64,000 nucleotides of DNA, from NCBI GenBank assembly GCA_049840595.1, contig JASGKO010000042.1, positions 124,001 to 188,000 on the forward strand, written 5' to 3'. The notes beneath the pieces are model-generated. The model did no database searches. It had not been told where the DNA came from and saw only the letters and a list, made by a program, of their open reading frames with translations. Shown here piece after piece: positions 46,469-55,811 of the stretch. The stretch is from JASGKO01 sp049840595 (lineage in GTDB: Bacteria > Verrucomicrobiota > Verrucomicrobiia > Chthoniobacterales > Chthoniobacteraceae). The position numbers and the translations under genes are program-made. The stretch's first letter is position 1. Each line of letters begins with the position of its first letter.

Positions 46469-47755
46469 TTATTTTCCAGCAGCCATTTCTGAAATTCGGA
46501 TAAATTGATGGGGAGCTGCGTGCAATGCGAGGGTGTCCATTGATCCATCCAGGGTTGAAATGCAGACAAAACCCTTACCAGAATCACACACAAGCTTGTT
46601 AAGCTCAGGGAATGTTTCAGGTTTGCCCACGAACGGCTCAGGCGAAAGCAGGCGGCTGTCTTCCCCCACCTTTTGAGTCCATGTGCCCCGCAAGCTCGAA
46701 TCCGGCACTTCGCGTGAAAAGGCAAACGTGTCGTCCGTAAGCCAGGTAACACCCGCCCCACCGGTTATTGCCTGCGCCGTCTTCTTTTCCACATCCACAA
46801 GAAAGCCTTGCCGGTTATTAGTGCAGAACACATAGCGCCCGTCAGGTGAAGGCTCGCCGATTTTAGAACATGGCACAGGCAACTTGCAAAGCTCGCTCAG
46901 CGCATCCTTGTCCCGGTCATAAAGGACAACGCTCTGGCCATTGAGGATGCATACACATTTACCCTCGCTGAGCCACTGGCAGGCACTCATGCCCACGCGC
47001 CCCAGCTTTGTCGCCTCTGCGTGGTCTGTGTCCACATCGTAGTGGTAAAATTGACCGTTGGTGATGCCGATCAAAAGCTTGCAGTCCGGCGATCTCTGGC
47101 TAACCGGGTTCCCGAGTGGAAGTAGCGTGGGATGCACAGTCCCCGTTTCAAGATCGACGCGCAACAGCCGCATCATATTTCTGACCACCAATGTCTTCTC
47201 GGTGCATAGCAGGATATTCTCCTCGAAAGACGTGTCCATGAACTGCTCAATGGAAGAAACCTGTTTCTCATTGCTCAAAGTAAAATTCTGCCAGTCGATG
47301 TCCGCGCGCCACACATCCTTGTTTTTGACGAAGAGGGTCCACTTGTTCTCCATCACCACCATGGTAAACCGCTGGAGCATCTTCGCGTCTTCAGTGCCAT
47401 CGAGGTTGTAGCGGACAAAACCGTTCTTGTAGTGGGCAACAAGCTTTTTGGAAGCCGAGTCGTAGGAGAGCGTGAATGGCATCCCGTCGGCCAGCCAGCT
47501 TTTGAAAATAAGCTGCCCGCTGTCCAGGTCGTAAAGGTCGTTATCGGCCAGGATAAGATGCTCGATCTTCGACTGGACGAGGGCGACCTTTGCCGCCGTC
47601 TCGGCTCGCTGGTTGGCTGCGTCCGCATTTTCCTCCCGCACCTTTTTCGGTGATCGGAAAAGCCACCACCATCCGAACAAGCCCGTGCTGGCAATGAAAA
47701 TGGTCGCTACTATGAAGAACTTGGGGAAACGCCTCACCAGCCACCACCAACTCAT
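46469..47755 (-). CDS. Membrane-anchored beta-propeller-like protein in the mobilisation operon
   Basis: This is a 428-residue protein. One N-terminal transmembrane helix (about 9-30, 'FFIVATIFIASTGLFGWWW') precedes a coiled linker and a domain of repeated four-strand blocks ending in short Asp turns ('SPDCKLLIGITNGQFYHYD', 'PDGRYVFCTNNRQGFLVD'). This suggests a WD/TolB-type propeller outside the cytoplasm. No known mobilisation partner looks like this. Its start overlaps the stop of the 141-residue gene by four bases, so it is the third gene after the relaxase. Confidence 0.6.
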   Translation of the reverse strand: MSWWWLVRRFPKFFIVATIFIASTGLFGWWWLFRSPKKVREENADAANQRAETAAKVALVQSKIEHLILADNDLYDLDSGQLIFKSWLADGMPFTLSYDSASKKLVAHYKNGFVRYNLDGTEDAKMLQRFTMVVMENKWTLFVKNKDVWRADIDWQNFTLSNEKQVSSIEQFMDTSFEENILLCTEKTLVVRNMMRLLRVDLETGTVHPTLLPLGNPVSQRSPDCKLLIGITNGQFYHYDVDTDHAEATKLGRVGMSACQWLSEGKCVCILNGQSVVLYDRDKDALSELCKLPVPCSKIGEPSPDGRYVFCTNNRQGFLVDVEKKTAQAITGGAGVTWLTDDTFAFSREVPDSSLRGTWTQKVGEDSRLLSPEPFVGKPETFPELNKLVCDSGKGFVCISTLDGSMDTLALHAAPHQFIRISEMAAGK

Positions 47756-48177
47756 TCCTCTCCTTTCTGTTCCTCATCGCCCTGTTCTTCAGTGATGTAG
47801 CTGATGCTTTCGACAAAGGTCTCGTTGTCCTTATTGTCCTGCATCTCGCTATCGGACTCTTTAACATAAGCGACCCTTTTCGAGCGTAAGCCGTCGAAAA
47901 GTCGGCCACCCAATCCGCGGCCCATAATCCGAACCAGCACAAACCCGAAATCCAGGTCAATGCGGCCGTCCTCAGGATAGAGGGCGAACCACTGCATGCT
48001 GGAATACGGCAGGCAATTCCGGAGCCCGTCACGGTGCTTCAGCTCAAGGAAGCTTTCTTCCGTGGTCCCGTCGTTCCTGGGGATCGAGAAAAACTTGTCG
48101 TCCGTCTGGGAATTGCTGGCGACTTGCAGCTTGGTGACCTTCTTCGCCTCAAGGATTTTATCGATTGAATCAGACAT
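47752..48177 (-). CDS. Hypothetical protein between relaxase and propeller genes
   Basis: This is a 141-residue, acidic protein. The middle has strands with 'SMQWFALYPEDGRIDLDFGFVLV' and the tail is Glu/Asp-rich and probably disordered. There is no recognised domain. It starts nine bases after the relaxase stop and overlaps the next gene by four bases, placing it firmly in the relaxase operon; an accessory DNA-transfer role is only inferred. Confidence 0.6.
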   Translation of the reverse strand: MSDSIDKILEAKKVTKLQVASNSQTDDKFFSIPRNDGTTEESFLELKHRDGLRNCLPYSSMQWFALYPEDGRIDLDFGFVLVRIMGRGLGGRLFDGLRSKRVAYVKESDSEMQDNKDNETFVESISYITEEQGDEEQKGEE

Positions 48178-48186
48178 GCGCTATCC

Positions 48187-51100
48187 TCACTTCTTCATTA
48201 CCGGCGGCGGTGCCTGCGGCACCTTCGCTTGCTGTTTTGCCGGTGTTTTCGCCTTCTTCGCCGTCTGCTGCTTGCTCGCATTATCAGCCGCCCTTTTCGT
48301 GCCCACCGGCTTGAGCACGCTCTTCAATGAAGTGAGCGCTTTTTTCGCCCGCCCCACCCTATTCGCTACATTTGTCTTAAACCTTTGCTTGGCCGCCTTA
48401 AACGACTTTTGGAGACGGTTGCGCAGATTTTTCGCCGGATTGGCAATCCGTGACTTTTTTGTCTCCTTCGCAACATTTTCTCGTTCACCTGGGGCGGGCG
48501 GCGGAACCCGATGGAAAGTGCCGCGCAAACCTGCACGGTAATGATGCTTGGTATCAGCCTTCTTCCCTTTTACCGACGGTTGACCTTTCGAGCGGCTCCG
48601 CCCGTCGGCGCCAGCGATCTTTTTCCGCATCTCGCCAAACTTGCGCCAATCCATCAGTTCAGGCGGTTTATTCGGGTCCATCCGCCGTGCCTTCATCAGG
48701 TTTGCAACATGGCCGCCAACCGCCTTCCGGCTTTTGACGATGTCGCGCCATTGTTTTCCCTCCTTGCCCTTATCCTTACCTTTCCCGTCGTCCTTACTCA
48801 TAAGGCGAGAGAGTTCCTTTTCAGTAGGTTCAAGAAGTTCAATGCCGGCTGTGCGTCTCGACGAGTTTCCAACTGCTTCTTGCAGCCCCACTCTATCATC
48901 GGTGTAGATTCTAACACTCTGCTTACCACGGCTTACAGACACGTAGTATTGATTCGCCGAGCTCGCAAGGAAACTCGCTGAACTTTGTGCAACTAATACG
49001 TGACGGACCGTCTTGCTCTGCGAGGAATGCGAGGTTTGGCAGTAGCCGTGGGTAAAGTGGCCGTGGTCGCGGTTGAGCAAAGCCCCATTGTTGAGCAGCA
49101 TCTGCCCTTTGCGGTTAAAACCCTCGATGGTGAAGTTGTCCCCGTTGTTGAGGCGCTTGCCGTCTGCGCTGGAGCCATTGTGGGTAATGCGGATGCGCTC
49201 ACCTTTGGCAACCGGGATTGGACGCTCCTCAAACACCTGGAACCGGCCAGCATGTTCCAACGGCAACAATGCTTTTTTGCCGTTCAACCTCTCAAGCGTG
49301 ACCTCCCCTTTGTCGTTGTGCCCGGTCACCCGCAGGAACTCCCCTCGCGTAAAACCCCGTGCATTCTGGTTGAATTGGACAACCAACCCAGCCCCGTAGT
49401 TTTCAGGGTGCCGCCGGTCTGCCTCCTCCCACTGCAAACTGTGGTAGCGAACCAAAGCCCTTTCCTTTCCCAGCTTGCCGTCGGCTGCCAAAGCCTCACG
49501 AATTGCAGAGGTGACTTTTTCGCCTTCAGCATGCGTCGGTGAAACGACGAGCGGAGGCGTATCTTTCCTGCTCAAATGCAGGTAGTCTTGGGCAAGCTGC
49601 CGGTAGCGGTCTCCCTCCTCATGGATCTCCACGATAGCGCCAAGCTTATCCAGTTGCTCAAAGCCGCCCCTGATATCACCTTTGCTTAAAGCAGCAACAG
49701 CGAGCTTGTAACCCTCGACCTCCTGCCGCCGAATCTCGGTCAATTCCGCAACCGGGAGTCCGGCATATTTTTGCAAAAGCCGGAAAGCATCCCCGTGCGG
49801 CACTGGCGAATGCTGCTCCGCATCGCCCGTAAGGATTACCCGGCAATTCTTTTCGCCTGCGATCCTCATCACCTCCCACATCTCCCGCGTCCCCACCAAC
49901 CCGGCTTCGTCCAACCATATCACCTGCCCCCTCATCTCCTCCTGCAAACGGGTGTTGAAAAGCAAATGGGCCACCGTGTTGGCATCAGTAAGCCCTTCCT
50001 TCCGCAAGGTGTCGCGGGAAGCTGAGGCTGAAGGCGCAAACGCGAAGACCTTCGCGCCAGCGCTTTCGATGGCGGCAACCACTTCTTTCATGGTTGTTGT
50101 CTTGCCTGCACCCGCCGCACCACGCACAGCGATAACCTGGTCCTTTGACCCGAGGATGTGCCGGGCGACCTCATTCTGCTCGCCGGAGAGCCCCGGGTTG
50201 CTATACGGACCGTCCTTGAGCGGGGCATACTGGCCACGGCCTGAGCGCACGAAATTTATAAGGGAAATTTCTTCGGCTAATATGTCAGCGGAGGTGCAAA
50301 GCCACTCCCCTTCGAGCTTCCTAACAATCATCCCCCTTTTCTCAAATTCATGCCATGCCATTTCCGGGGAAACCTGCCCTACCCCGAACCGCAAAGTTTC
50401 GGCGATAAGCCGCTTTTGCCCGACAACGGAATCCTTTGCAAAAAGCTTCTCGTGCGCATGATCGAACGCCTGTGCTGGTGTGACAACGCGCCCTGCCCGC
50501 CTACCTGCACCGGCTGCATGGACAGCCTGGATCGCCGTCCTCTCCTCTTCGGTCAGCCGGGCGTTCCACGCCTGCAACAATTGGTCTTGCGTGAGCCCCT
50601 TTCGCTTGCCCTCGCGGGTTGTCGCCCCAAGTGCGGCTTTGGCTTCCACGTCGTCAATCCCCCGTGCGGCAGCCAGCCTCTCGATTTGTGCCGTGCGCCT
50701 TGAAAACTTGTCTATCGCCGATTGGGGAATACCGGCGATTTCCCAGCCACCCCGAGTCCGCCTTACCTCATAGCCCATGTCAGCCAGCTTCCCCGACAAG
50801 AGCGAATGGAAAACCGCTTCGTAGTACGGGGTGTTCTTTTTGATGTCGCGGAATTTCGCCGCTTTCCAACGATCCTCGACTTCGTCAAAAGTCAGGTTCG
50901 CGGCGTAGCAATGGACGTGCAGATGCGGGTCGGGAATGCCCCCAACGGGACGCGCAGTGAAGTGCACAAACTCTGCCCATATGAGATTGCCCGTTACCCG
51001 GTCATCATTCGCCCCTTTCAGCCGGACCCTTGTTGCAGCCTCCCCTTCAAGTTCAACCATCGTCTCCGCAACGGCATTCCTGAAAGCGTCAACTAGCCTT

Positions 51101-51408
51101 TCATCACCTGTCAAAGCATGGAGCACCGAAAGGCTTTTTACCGCATGGAAATTTATATCATAGCCAACAGTCCGCTTGGCATCATGCCGCGGCGTAAGCT
51201 TCTCACCAGTCACCGGATGGCGACCATCAACTACGGCCTGAAAGGATTTCGATGTTACGTCGCCCACAAGCCCGAGCCTATCGGCTCCCCTCCCATACCA
51301 CTGCCCAATAATCTCCTGCCCCTGCGAATAGTAGTCCTCCCGCTTGAGTCCTTCAGTATAATACGCTTGCGCTGCCGCAGCGCTGTTATGGGCCACTACC
51401 CGGAGCAT
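48187..51408 (-). CDS. MobF (TrwC/TraI-type) conjugative relaxase-helicase
   Basis: This is a 1073-residue protein. Residues 1-300 form the TrwC relaxase, with the catalytic Tyr cluster near the N terminus ('YYTEGLKREDYY', residues 16-27) and the three-His metal motif 'HLHVH' at about 162-166. From about 400 comes an SF1 helicase with Walker A 'GAAGAGKTT' and Walker B 'VIWLDEAGLV', and further helicase motifs to about 850. The last 200 residues are Lys/Pro-rich and probably disordered. It should nick oriT, stay attached to the 5' end and unwind the strand for transfer. The divergent region before it is the natural place for oriT. Confidence 0.93.
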   Translation of the reverse strand: MLRVVAHNSAAAAQAYYTEGLKREDYYSQGQEIIGQWYGRGADRLGLVGDVTSKSFQAVVDGRHPVTGEKLTPRHDAKRTVGYDINFHAVKSLSVLHALTGDERLVDAFRNAVAETMVELEGEAATRVRLKGANDDRVTGNLIWAEFVHFTARPVGGIPDPHLHVHCYAANLTFDEVEDRWKAAKFRDIKKNTPYYEAVFHSLLSGKLADMGYEVRRTRGGWEIAGIPQSAIDKFSRRTAQIERLAAARGIDDVEAKAALGATTREGKRKGLTQDQLLQAWNARLTEEERTAIQAVHAAGAGRRAGRVVTPAQAFDHAHEKLFAKDSVVGQKRLIAETLRFGVGQVSPEMAWHEFEKRGMIVRKLEGEWLCTSADILAEEISLINFVRSGRGQYAPLKDGPYSNPGLSGEQNEVARHILGSKDQVIAVRGAAGAGKTTTMKEVVAAIESAGAKVFAFAPSASASRDTLRKEGLTDANTVAHLLFNTRLQEEMRGQVIWLDEAGLVGTREMWEVMRIAGEKNCRVILTGDAEQHSPVPHGDAFRLLQKYAGLPVAELTEIRRQEVEGYKLAVAALSKGDIRGGFEQLDKLGAIVEIHEEGDRYRQLAQDYLHLSRKDTPPLVVSPTHAEGEKVTSAIREALAADGKLGKERALVRYHSLQWEEADRRHPENYGAGLVVQFNQNARGFTRGEFLRVTGHNDKGEVTLERLNGKKALLPLEHAGRFQVFEERPIPVAKGERIRITHNGSSADGKRLNNGDNFTIEGFNRKGQMLLNNGALLNRDHGHFTHGYCQTSHSSQSKTVRHVLVAQSSASFLASSANQYYVSVSRGKQSVRIYTDDRVGLQEAVGNSSRRTAGIELLEPTEKELSRLMSKDDGKGKDKGKEGKQWRDIVKSRKAVGGHVANLMKARRMDPNKPPELMDWRKFGEMRKKIAGADGRSRSKGQPSVKGKKADTKHHYRAGLRGTFHRVPPPAPGERENVAKETKKSRIANPAKNLRNRLQKSFKAAKQRFKTNVANRVGRAKKALTSLKSVLKPVGTKRAADNASKQQTAKKAKTPAKQQAKVPQAPPPVMKK

Positions 51409-51451
51409 GCAGCTGATTGTACCAAAATCTAAAAGCCATTTCTACGGCGCA

Positions 51452-51467
51452 CTTAAGAATTCTTAAG
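51452..51467. promoter_or_regulatory. Perfect 16-bp palindrome upstream of the relaxase
   Basis: CTTAAGAA and its complement with no loop, 44 bases from the relaxase start. It is an operator or part of oriT. Confidence 0.55.
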
Positions 51468-51478
51468 GTGTAGGAAAA

Positions 51479-51682
51479 ACTTGCCTGCATGTGGGTATGT
51501 TGGCATGCGTACAGCCATGCCTGTTTGCATGCATGTATACACGCTGGCCGATGGGCATGTCTGCTTGCTGGTAGGTGGGTGAGCGGGCATGCACACATGG
51601 CTGCATGCGGGCAGATAGGCAGTCCAACATACCTGCATCTTGGCATACCTGCATGCGTACATGTTGGCATACAGACGTCTTC
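51479..51682. repeat. 8-bp phased CATG-box array A (candidate centromere/oriT region)
   Basis: From 51487 nearly every 8-bp step begins with purine-pyrimidine followed by an ATG-like triplet, e.g. gCATGtgg, gTATGttg, gCATGcgt. About eight units run to 51550; after one 4-bp offset, sixteen more run from 51555 to 51682. Spacers vary but the phase does not. Confidence 0.75.
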
Positions 51683-51767
51683 CCTTGTGCAGTGCCCAAG
51701 GCGGATTTGGCTGGCTTTATGCCGCATCATTTATGATGGTCGCGCCGGCGTGTGATTCCAAGAGTGT

Positions 51768-53318
51768 ATGGCAGACAATTCTATTGTTCCGAGCGTGAAA
51801 AATCCGGCAAAGGACTGGCCGGACAACAACGAAGCCCTGTTACATTTGGGCAACGGGAAAAGCAAATCTCCACAAAATTACTGGTGTCTCAAGGACGCTT
51901 TTGAGGGTGTCCAAATATTCGGGGGAACCGGTTCCGGAAAGTCCTCCGGCAGCGGCCAGGCACTCGCACGGGCCTACCTCGAATCCAACCTCGGCGGCTT
52001 GGTCCTCACCGCCAAGACTGACGAGGTTATCGCGTGGCGGGAATACGCCAAAACCACCGGACGGATTAACGATCTCATCATCGTCGAGCCGGGTTCACCC
52101 AACCGGTTCAACTTTCTGAATTACGAGTTGAAGCGCAAAGGAACCGGGGCAGGGCACACCGAAAATTTAGTAAATTTATTTTGCAGCGTGCTGGAAGCGG
52201 CCGAGCGAAAGCAAGGGCAGGGCGGCTCGAATGATTCCTACTGGCAGCGGACGTTAAAGAGCTTCCTGCGCAATTCCATCGACCTCGCAGTCATTGCAAC
52301 AAGCGAGGTCGGGCTCTCAGCCCTCTACCGAATCATCACATCCGCCCCGCGTTCGCCAGACGAGGCGAGCGACCCGGAGTGGCAATCCAGTTCGGTTTGC
52401 TATGCGCTCATCGAGGCCGGCCAAGTTGAGGCAGAAAAGAAAAGCCGGATGCAGGACTACGAGCTCACCAAAGACTACTGGCTGAAGGAATATCCAGGCC
52501 TAGCGGCTGAAACACGATCCGTCATCGTCAGCACCTTTACCAGCATGGCGGACTGCTTCATGCGCGGGTTGCTGAGGGAAATGTTCTGCACTGATGTGAC
52601 CTTTACCCCAGAGGACACATTCAAAGGCCGGATTATCATTTTCAATCTACCGGTTAAGGAATTCAACGAACTGGGGCAATTTGCCCAAGTGCTCTTCAAG
52701 TTTGTCTGGCAGCGGGCTGTGGAACGACGGATTACCCCCGGCATCCGGGGCGATGAAGCGCAGGAACAAATCCGTCCGGTTTTCCTATGGGCTGACGAAA
52801 GCCAGTTCTTCGTGAATTCCTACGACGCGCTTTTCCAAAGCACGGCACGCAGTTCACGCGCTTGCACCGTCTATCTGACCCAAAACCTCCCAAGCTATTT
52901 CTCAGCCTTCGGCGGCCAAAATTCCCGTTCAGACACAGAGTCATTCTTGGGAAACTTAGGCACCAAGATGCTGCATGCAAATACCGACCCATCGACTAAT
53001 AACTGGGCGTCGGATTCGATTGGGAAAACACGTCAAATTCAACTCTCTGGCGGCCTTTCCGAAGGGCTCGTGAGAAGCGGGGGAGGGGTCAACCAAAATT
53101 CGGGGGCAAGCCTCGTTTTCGAGTTCCTCGTGCAACCCCAGGAATTCACCATGCTGCGGAGCGGCGGGCATGAAAACGACTGCATGACAGACTGCATTGT
53201 CTTCCAAGGTGGCAGGAGTTGGGAGAGCGAAGCCAAGGGGAGGGCGGTAGCCCAGAACCATATCCGCCATTCATTCCCCCAAAACTATCCTGCTGCAGAG
53301 GCGCTTGGCAAATCATGA
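51768..53318 (+). CDS. Type IV coupling protein-like ATPase without membrane segment
   Basis: This is a 516-residue protein of the TraG/TraD/VirD4 ATPase superfamily. Walker A is 'GGTGSGKSS' (about 52-60), Walker B is 'VFLWADESQFF' (about 344-354), and 'VYLTQNLPSYFSAF' is the C-terminal ring motif. Unlike standard coupling proteins it has no N-terminal transmembrane helices. The next gene, overlapping by four bases, encodes a membrane protein that could supply the anchor. It would link the relaxase-DNA complex to a host or helper secretion channel. It is divergent from the relaxase across a 359-base region holding array A. Confidence 0.88.
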   Translation: MADNSIVPSVKNPAKDWPDNNEALLHLGNGKSKSPQNYWCLKDAFEGVQIFGGTGSGKSSGSGQALARAYLESNLGGLVLTAKTDEVIAWREYAKTTGRINDLIIVEPGSPNRFNFLNYELKRKGTGAGHTENLVNLFCSVLEAAERKQGQGGSNDSYWQRTLKSFLRNSIDLAVIATSEVGLSALYRIITSAPRSPDEASDPEWQSSSVCYALIEAGQVEAEKKSRMQDYELTKDYWLKEYPGLAAETRSVIVSTFTSMADCFMRGLLREMFCTDVTFTPEDTFKGRIIIFNLPVKEFNELGQFAQVLFKFVWQRAVERRITPGIRGDEAQEQIRPVFLWADESQFFVNSYDALFQSTARSSRACTVYLTQNLPSYFSAFGGQNSRSDTESFLGNLGTKMLHANTDPSTNNWASDSIGKTRQIQLSGGLSEGLVRSGGGVNQNSGASLVFEFLVQPQEFTMLRSGGHENDCMTDCIVFQGGRSWESEAKGRAVAQNHIRHSFPQNYPAAEALGKS

Positions 53319-54154
53319 AGGACAGGCAATCACCATATTCAGGAACCCAACCGGGCGTCCCGATCCTGAGCCCGATTCTGCATTGTCTGGCAATGCCGGT
53401 GATTGTGTACCTTCGCCGCGATTTTGGTTTTGCCTACCTGAGCCCAAAGAGTGTTTTTTTTGCCCTGATTTGGTTGGCGCTGCTATTCTTCATCTACATC
53501 TGTTACGAGCCTTCAGTGTGGCCAAGATACGGGTTTCTCGGTGTGTTTGCCTTCGTGGCGAGCCTTCTTTACCTGTTCCACCTGATCACCGCCTTTTCCC
53601 GAGAGCTCAAGCAACAGGGCAAACATGATTACTTTTCAGGGACTTCGTATTTTGCTCGCCTTCCGTTCGTTAAATCTGAACTCACCGCCCATCTGTGGGC
53701 AGAGCCAGCAGTTACCTGCTTCATCGCGATTTTGGCGGGCCAAAGGTGGTTGCTATGGACAGGGGTAGGGTTGTGGCTCAAGGAGTTTATTAACTATTGG
53801 TATGTCCTGCGGCGGCAGAAAAAGGGCGGCGATGCATTGGAGGATGTGGCCGATAACCTTGACCACCAACGAAGAGATGTGCCACCACCGGCAACCCCGA
53901 GCATCTCTGGCCGAACTGACCGACGCGCCCGCAAAAGGATCGACACCGATCCCGAGGAGGAAATTGAGCGGAGCCATGCCGAACGCCTGAAGCTAATCGC
54001 GCCGTATACCCTGGATGAAGCAGAGACCAACTTTCGCAAGCTTATTATGGGAGCCCATCCGGACCACAACCCATCACCCGAGAGCAGTGAGCAGGCAGAC
54101 GAGCTGATGCAAGCGGTTGAATACTTCAGGAAAAAATTGGCGGATGGGCGCTAG
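53315..54154 (+). CDS. Membrane protein with C-terminal J-domain-like segment
   Basis: This is a 279-residue protein. The start is the ATG overlapping the coupling-protein stop (ATGA). Three to four hydrophobic segments occupy about 40-155 ('VFFALIWLALLFFIYICY', 'FLGVFAFVASLLYLFHL'). After a charged linker, the end reads 'YTLDEAETNFRKLIMGAHPD', then 'EQADELMQAVEYFRKKL'. This matches helices II-III of a DnaJ J domain including the essential HPD triplet, which stimulates Hsp70 ATPase. I infer a coupling-protein anchor that recruits DnaK to remodel the transfer complex. Homologues of this pairing are not known to me. Confidence 0.7.
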   Translation: MKDRQSPYSGTQPGVPILSPILHCLAMPVIVYLRRDFGFAYLSPKSVFFALIWLALLFFIYICYEPSVWPRYGFLGVFAFVASLLYLFHLITAFSRELKQQGKHDYFSGTSYFARLPFVKSELTAHLWAEPAVTCFIAILAGQRWLLWTGVGLWLKEFINYWYVLRRQKKGGDALEDVADNLDHQRRDVPPPATPSISGRTDRRARKRIDTDPEEEIERSHAERLKLIAPYTLDEAETNFRKLIMGAHPDHNPSPESSEQADELMQAVEYFRKKLADGR

Positions 54155-55323
54155 GCCGCGATCGGCTTGCCTTTCACTTCAATGCTGAGGCCAGTAATTG
54201 TGCCGTCAAACTTCCTGCATGTTTCCAGGATTGCCGAATGATATAGAGAGTGAACCCGCTCGGCCACAAAGCCAGTTTTTGCTCCAAACACCAGAACCCC
54301 GTCTTTGATTCCACGGAACTGGAGGGGCTTCATCCAAGCGCTAACGGTTTCAGTTCCGAACCGCTGGGCAAGCATTTCAAGGGCGTTTTCCCAGCACTCC
54401 TCAAACGGTAGCTTTTCGATTAGCACAAGCTGGGTTTCTTCCACCAACCGCGCAGGTTTCTTTTCACTCGCCACTCGCTTTTCCGTGCGTTCCATGTGCA
54501 GCACATCATGGCCTGCGGCGGAGGTGACTTGGGCCAGATGCAGCCCAGGCAGCTCGTCCTTCTTGATTGCCTTCCGCAAAGCGCTTGCGAAGTGCTTGAA
54601 AGCCCCTTTGGAGGCAGATTTCTTGTAGAGACTCTTGAATGTCTCCCGCCAAATGCCGTTTGTTCCCCCGGTTGCCTTTCGAGCATATACGTACAGCCAA
54701 CGCTCTATGCTGCTCTCGATATCAAAGTATCTCTTGTCCAGCGTCAACACATGAAAGTCTTGGATGCTTTCGAACAACCATTCAGCAAGGACAACCTCAA
54801 CCCCTTTGATCTGGCCTGCGTCTTCGGTCACCTGCCATTCGGAGATCCATGAGAACTGGCGAACCTTCCGCTTACCCCGCAACGAGGTGGACCGCAAAGT
54901 TGTTTCAATGTTGGTGCTTTTCAACCGCATCAACGCGTCTTTCAGGCGCTGGTACGCGCTGCCTCCCGGTTGCCTATTGATCCATGTGAAGAATTGGTAT
55001 GGGGTGAAGCTTATCCGTCGGGTTGTCTGCATCCCGATGCGTTTGCCTTCAAGCCATTGTGAAATGACGAAAATCAATAAATCCTGGTCGTGGATTGTCG
55101 CAATTCCATGCTCTGTCGTCCCGGTGATTTTGACCGTTTCGATCAAGTTGCTACGGCGGTCGATGTATTCGTGCTCTATCGGGTCTGTACGTTTTGGCGC
55201 AAGACTGAACCAGCAGCGCGACATAAGGTCGATTTGGTCTTTGACCGGCACGTCTGCGGAGAAGGCCGCAAACTTCTCCAACCCTTGATTCAATTCGATG
55301 CCACCTTCCACCTTTTCGCCCAT
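54151..55323 (-). CDS. repA: RepA-type replication initiator with DnaA-domain-I-like C terminus
   Basis: This is a 390-residue protein. Residues about 15-290 match plasmid replication initiator protein A ('IATIHDQDLLIFVISQWLEG', 'RRISFTPYQFFTWINRQPGG', 'ERWLYVYARKATGG'), a winged-helix initiator binding iterons. The last 75 residues ('WENALEMLAQRFG', 'VSAWMKPLQFRG', 'FVAERVHSLYHSAI') look like DnaA domain I, the part that binds the helicase DnaB. The iteron field lies directly upstream at 55360-55646. It is convergent with, and overlaps by four bases, the J-domain gene. This is strong evidence that the element replicates as a plasmid at some stage. Confidence 0.88.
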   Translation of the reverse strand: MGEKVEGGIELNQGLEKFAAFSADVPVKDQIDLMSRCWFSLAPKRTDPIEHEYIDRRSNLIETVKITGTTEHGIATIHDQDLLIFVISQWLEGKRIGMQTTRRISFTPYQFFTWINRQPGGSAYQRLKDALMRLKSTNIETTLRSTSLRGKRKVRQFSWISEWQVTEDAGQIKGVEVVLAEWLFESIQDFHVLTLDKRYFDIESSIERWLYVYARKATGGTNGIWRETFKSLYKKSASKGAFKHFASALRKAIKKDELPGLHLAQVTSAAGHDVLHMERTEKRVASEKKPARLVEETQLVLIEKLPFEECWENALEMLAQRFGTETVSAWMKPLQFRGIKDGVLVFGAKTGFVAERVHSLYHSAILETCRKFDGTITGLSIEVKGKPIAA

Positions 55324-55359
55324 AAACAGTTCTTACCATATCAGTACCCCAATTACAAT

Positions 55360-55646
55360 ATCGTCGGAGTAGCGACCTTTTGAGCCAAAAGGCACGTCGG
55401 AGCAGCGACCTTTCGAGAGCTGCCCATGGATTTCTGCGGGTTTTTGAAGCTGTTTTTCCGTCTATATCGTCGGAGTGGCGACTTTTTGCCCCATTATTTT
55501 GACCTGATCTCAAGCACGTCGGAGCAGCGACCATAAGCTATAGGCGCCCCTGCGACCCTATCGCCGGAGTGGCGACCTACTATGGGCGCTCCAGCGACCA
55601 CCCTATCGCCGGAGCAACGACCCACTATCGCCGTTCCAACGACCCA
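55360..55646. repeat. Iteron field, candidate origin of replication
   Basis: Copies of a 19-20 bp unit (consensus CGTCGGAGYRGCGACC) start near 55361, 55394, 55467, 55515, 55559 and 55604. More divergent copies lie near 55541, 55581 and 55626. From 55559 they are spaced about 22-23 bp, two helical turns. The field is immediately upstream of repA. Confidence 0.88.
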
Positions 55647-55811
55647 AATGCACCACAAAGCCATACGTACAGCCACTTTCCCATCTCCTAAACTTACTTA
55701 AACTTATCTCTTTAAACTCTTAAACCCGCCCGTCAGGCGGCGTGCTATATGGAATAGCCCGCCCGACGGACGAAGGAAGTTGGCTGCGCCCTACATCAGG
55801 TTGCGCTGAAG

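Noticed and set aside
51386..51730. Cys/His/Met-rich minus-strand frame resembling a metal-binding protein
   Set aside because: It is produced by the 8-bp CATG array read in codons; the DNA periodicity explains its composition.
55360..55646. Possible CRISPR array
   Set aside because: Unit copies vary, spacing is irregular (19 to 70 bases) and repA lies adjacent; iterons fit better. The 8-bp arrays and the 62.8-kb repeats also lack unique spacers of constant size.
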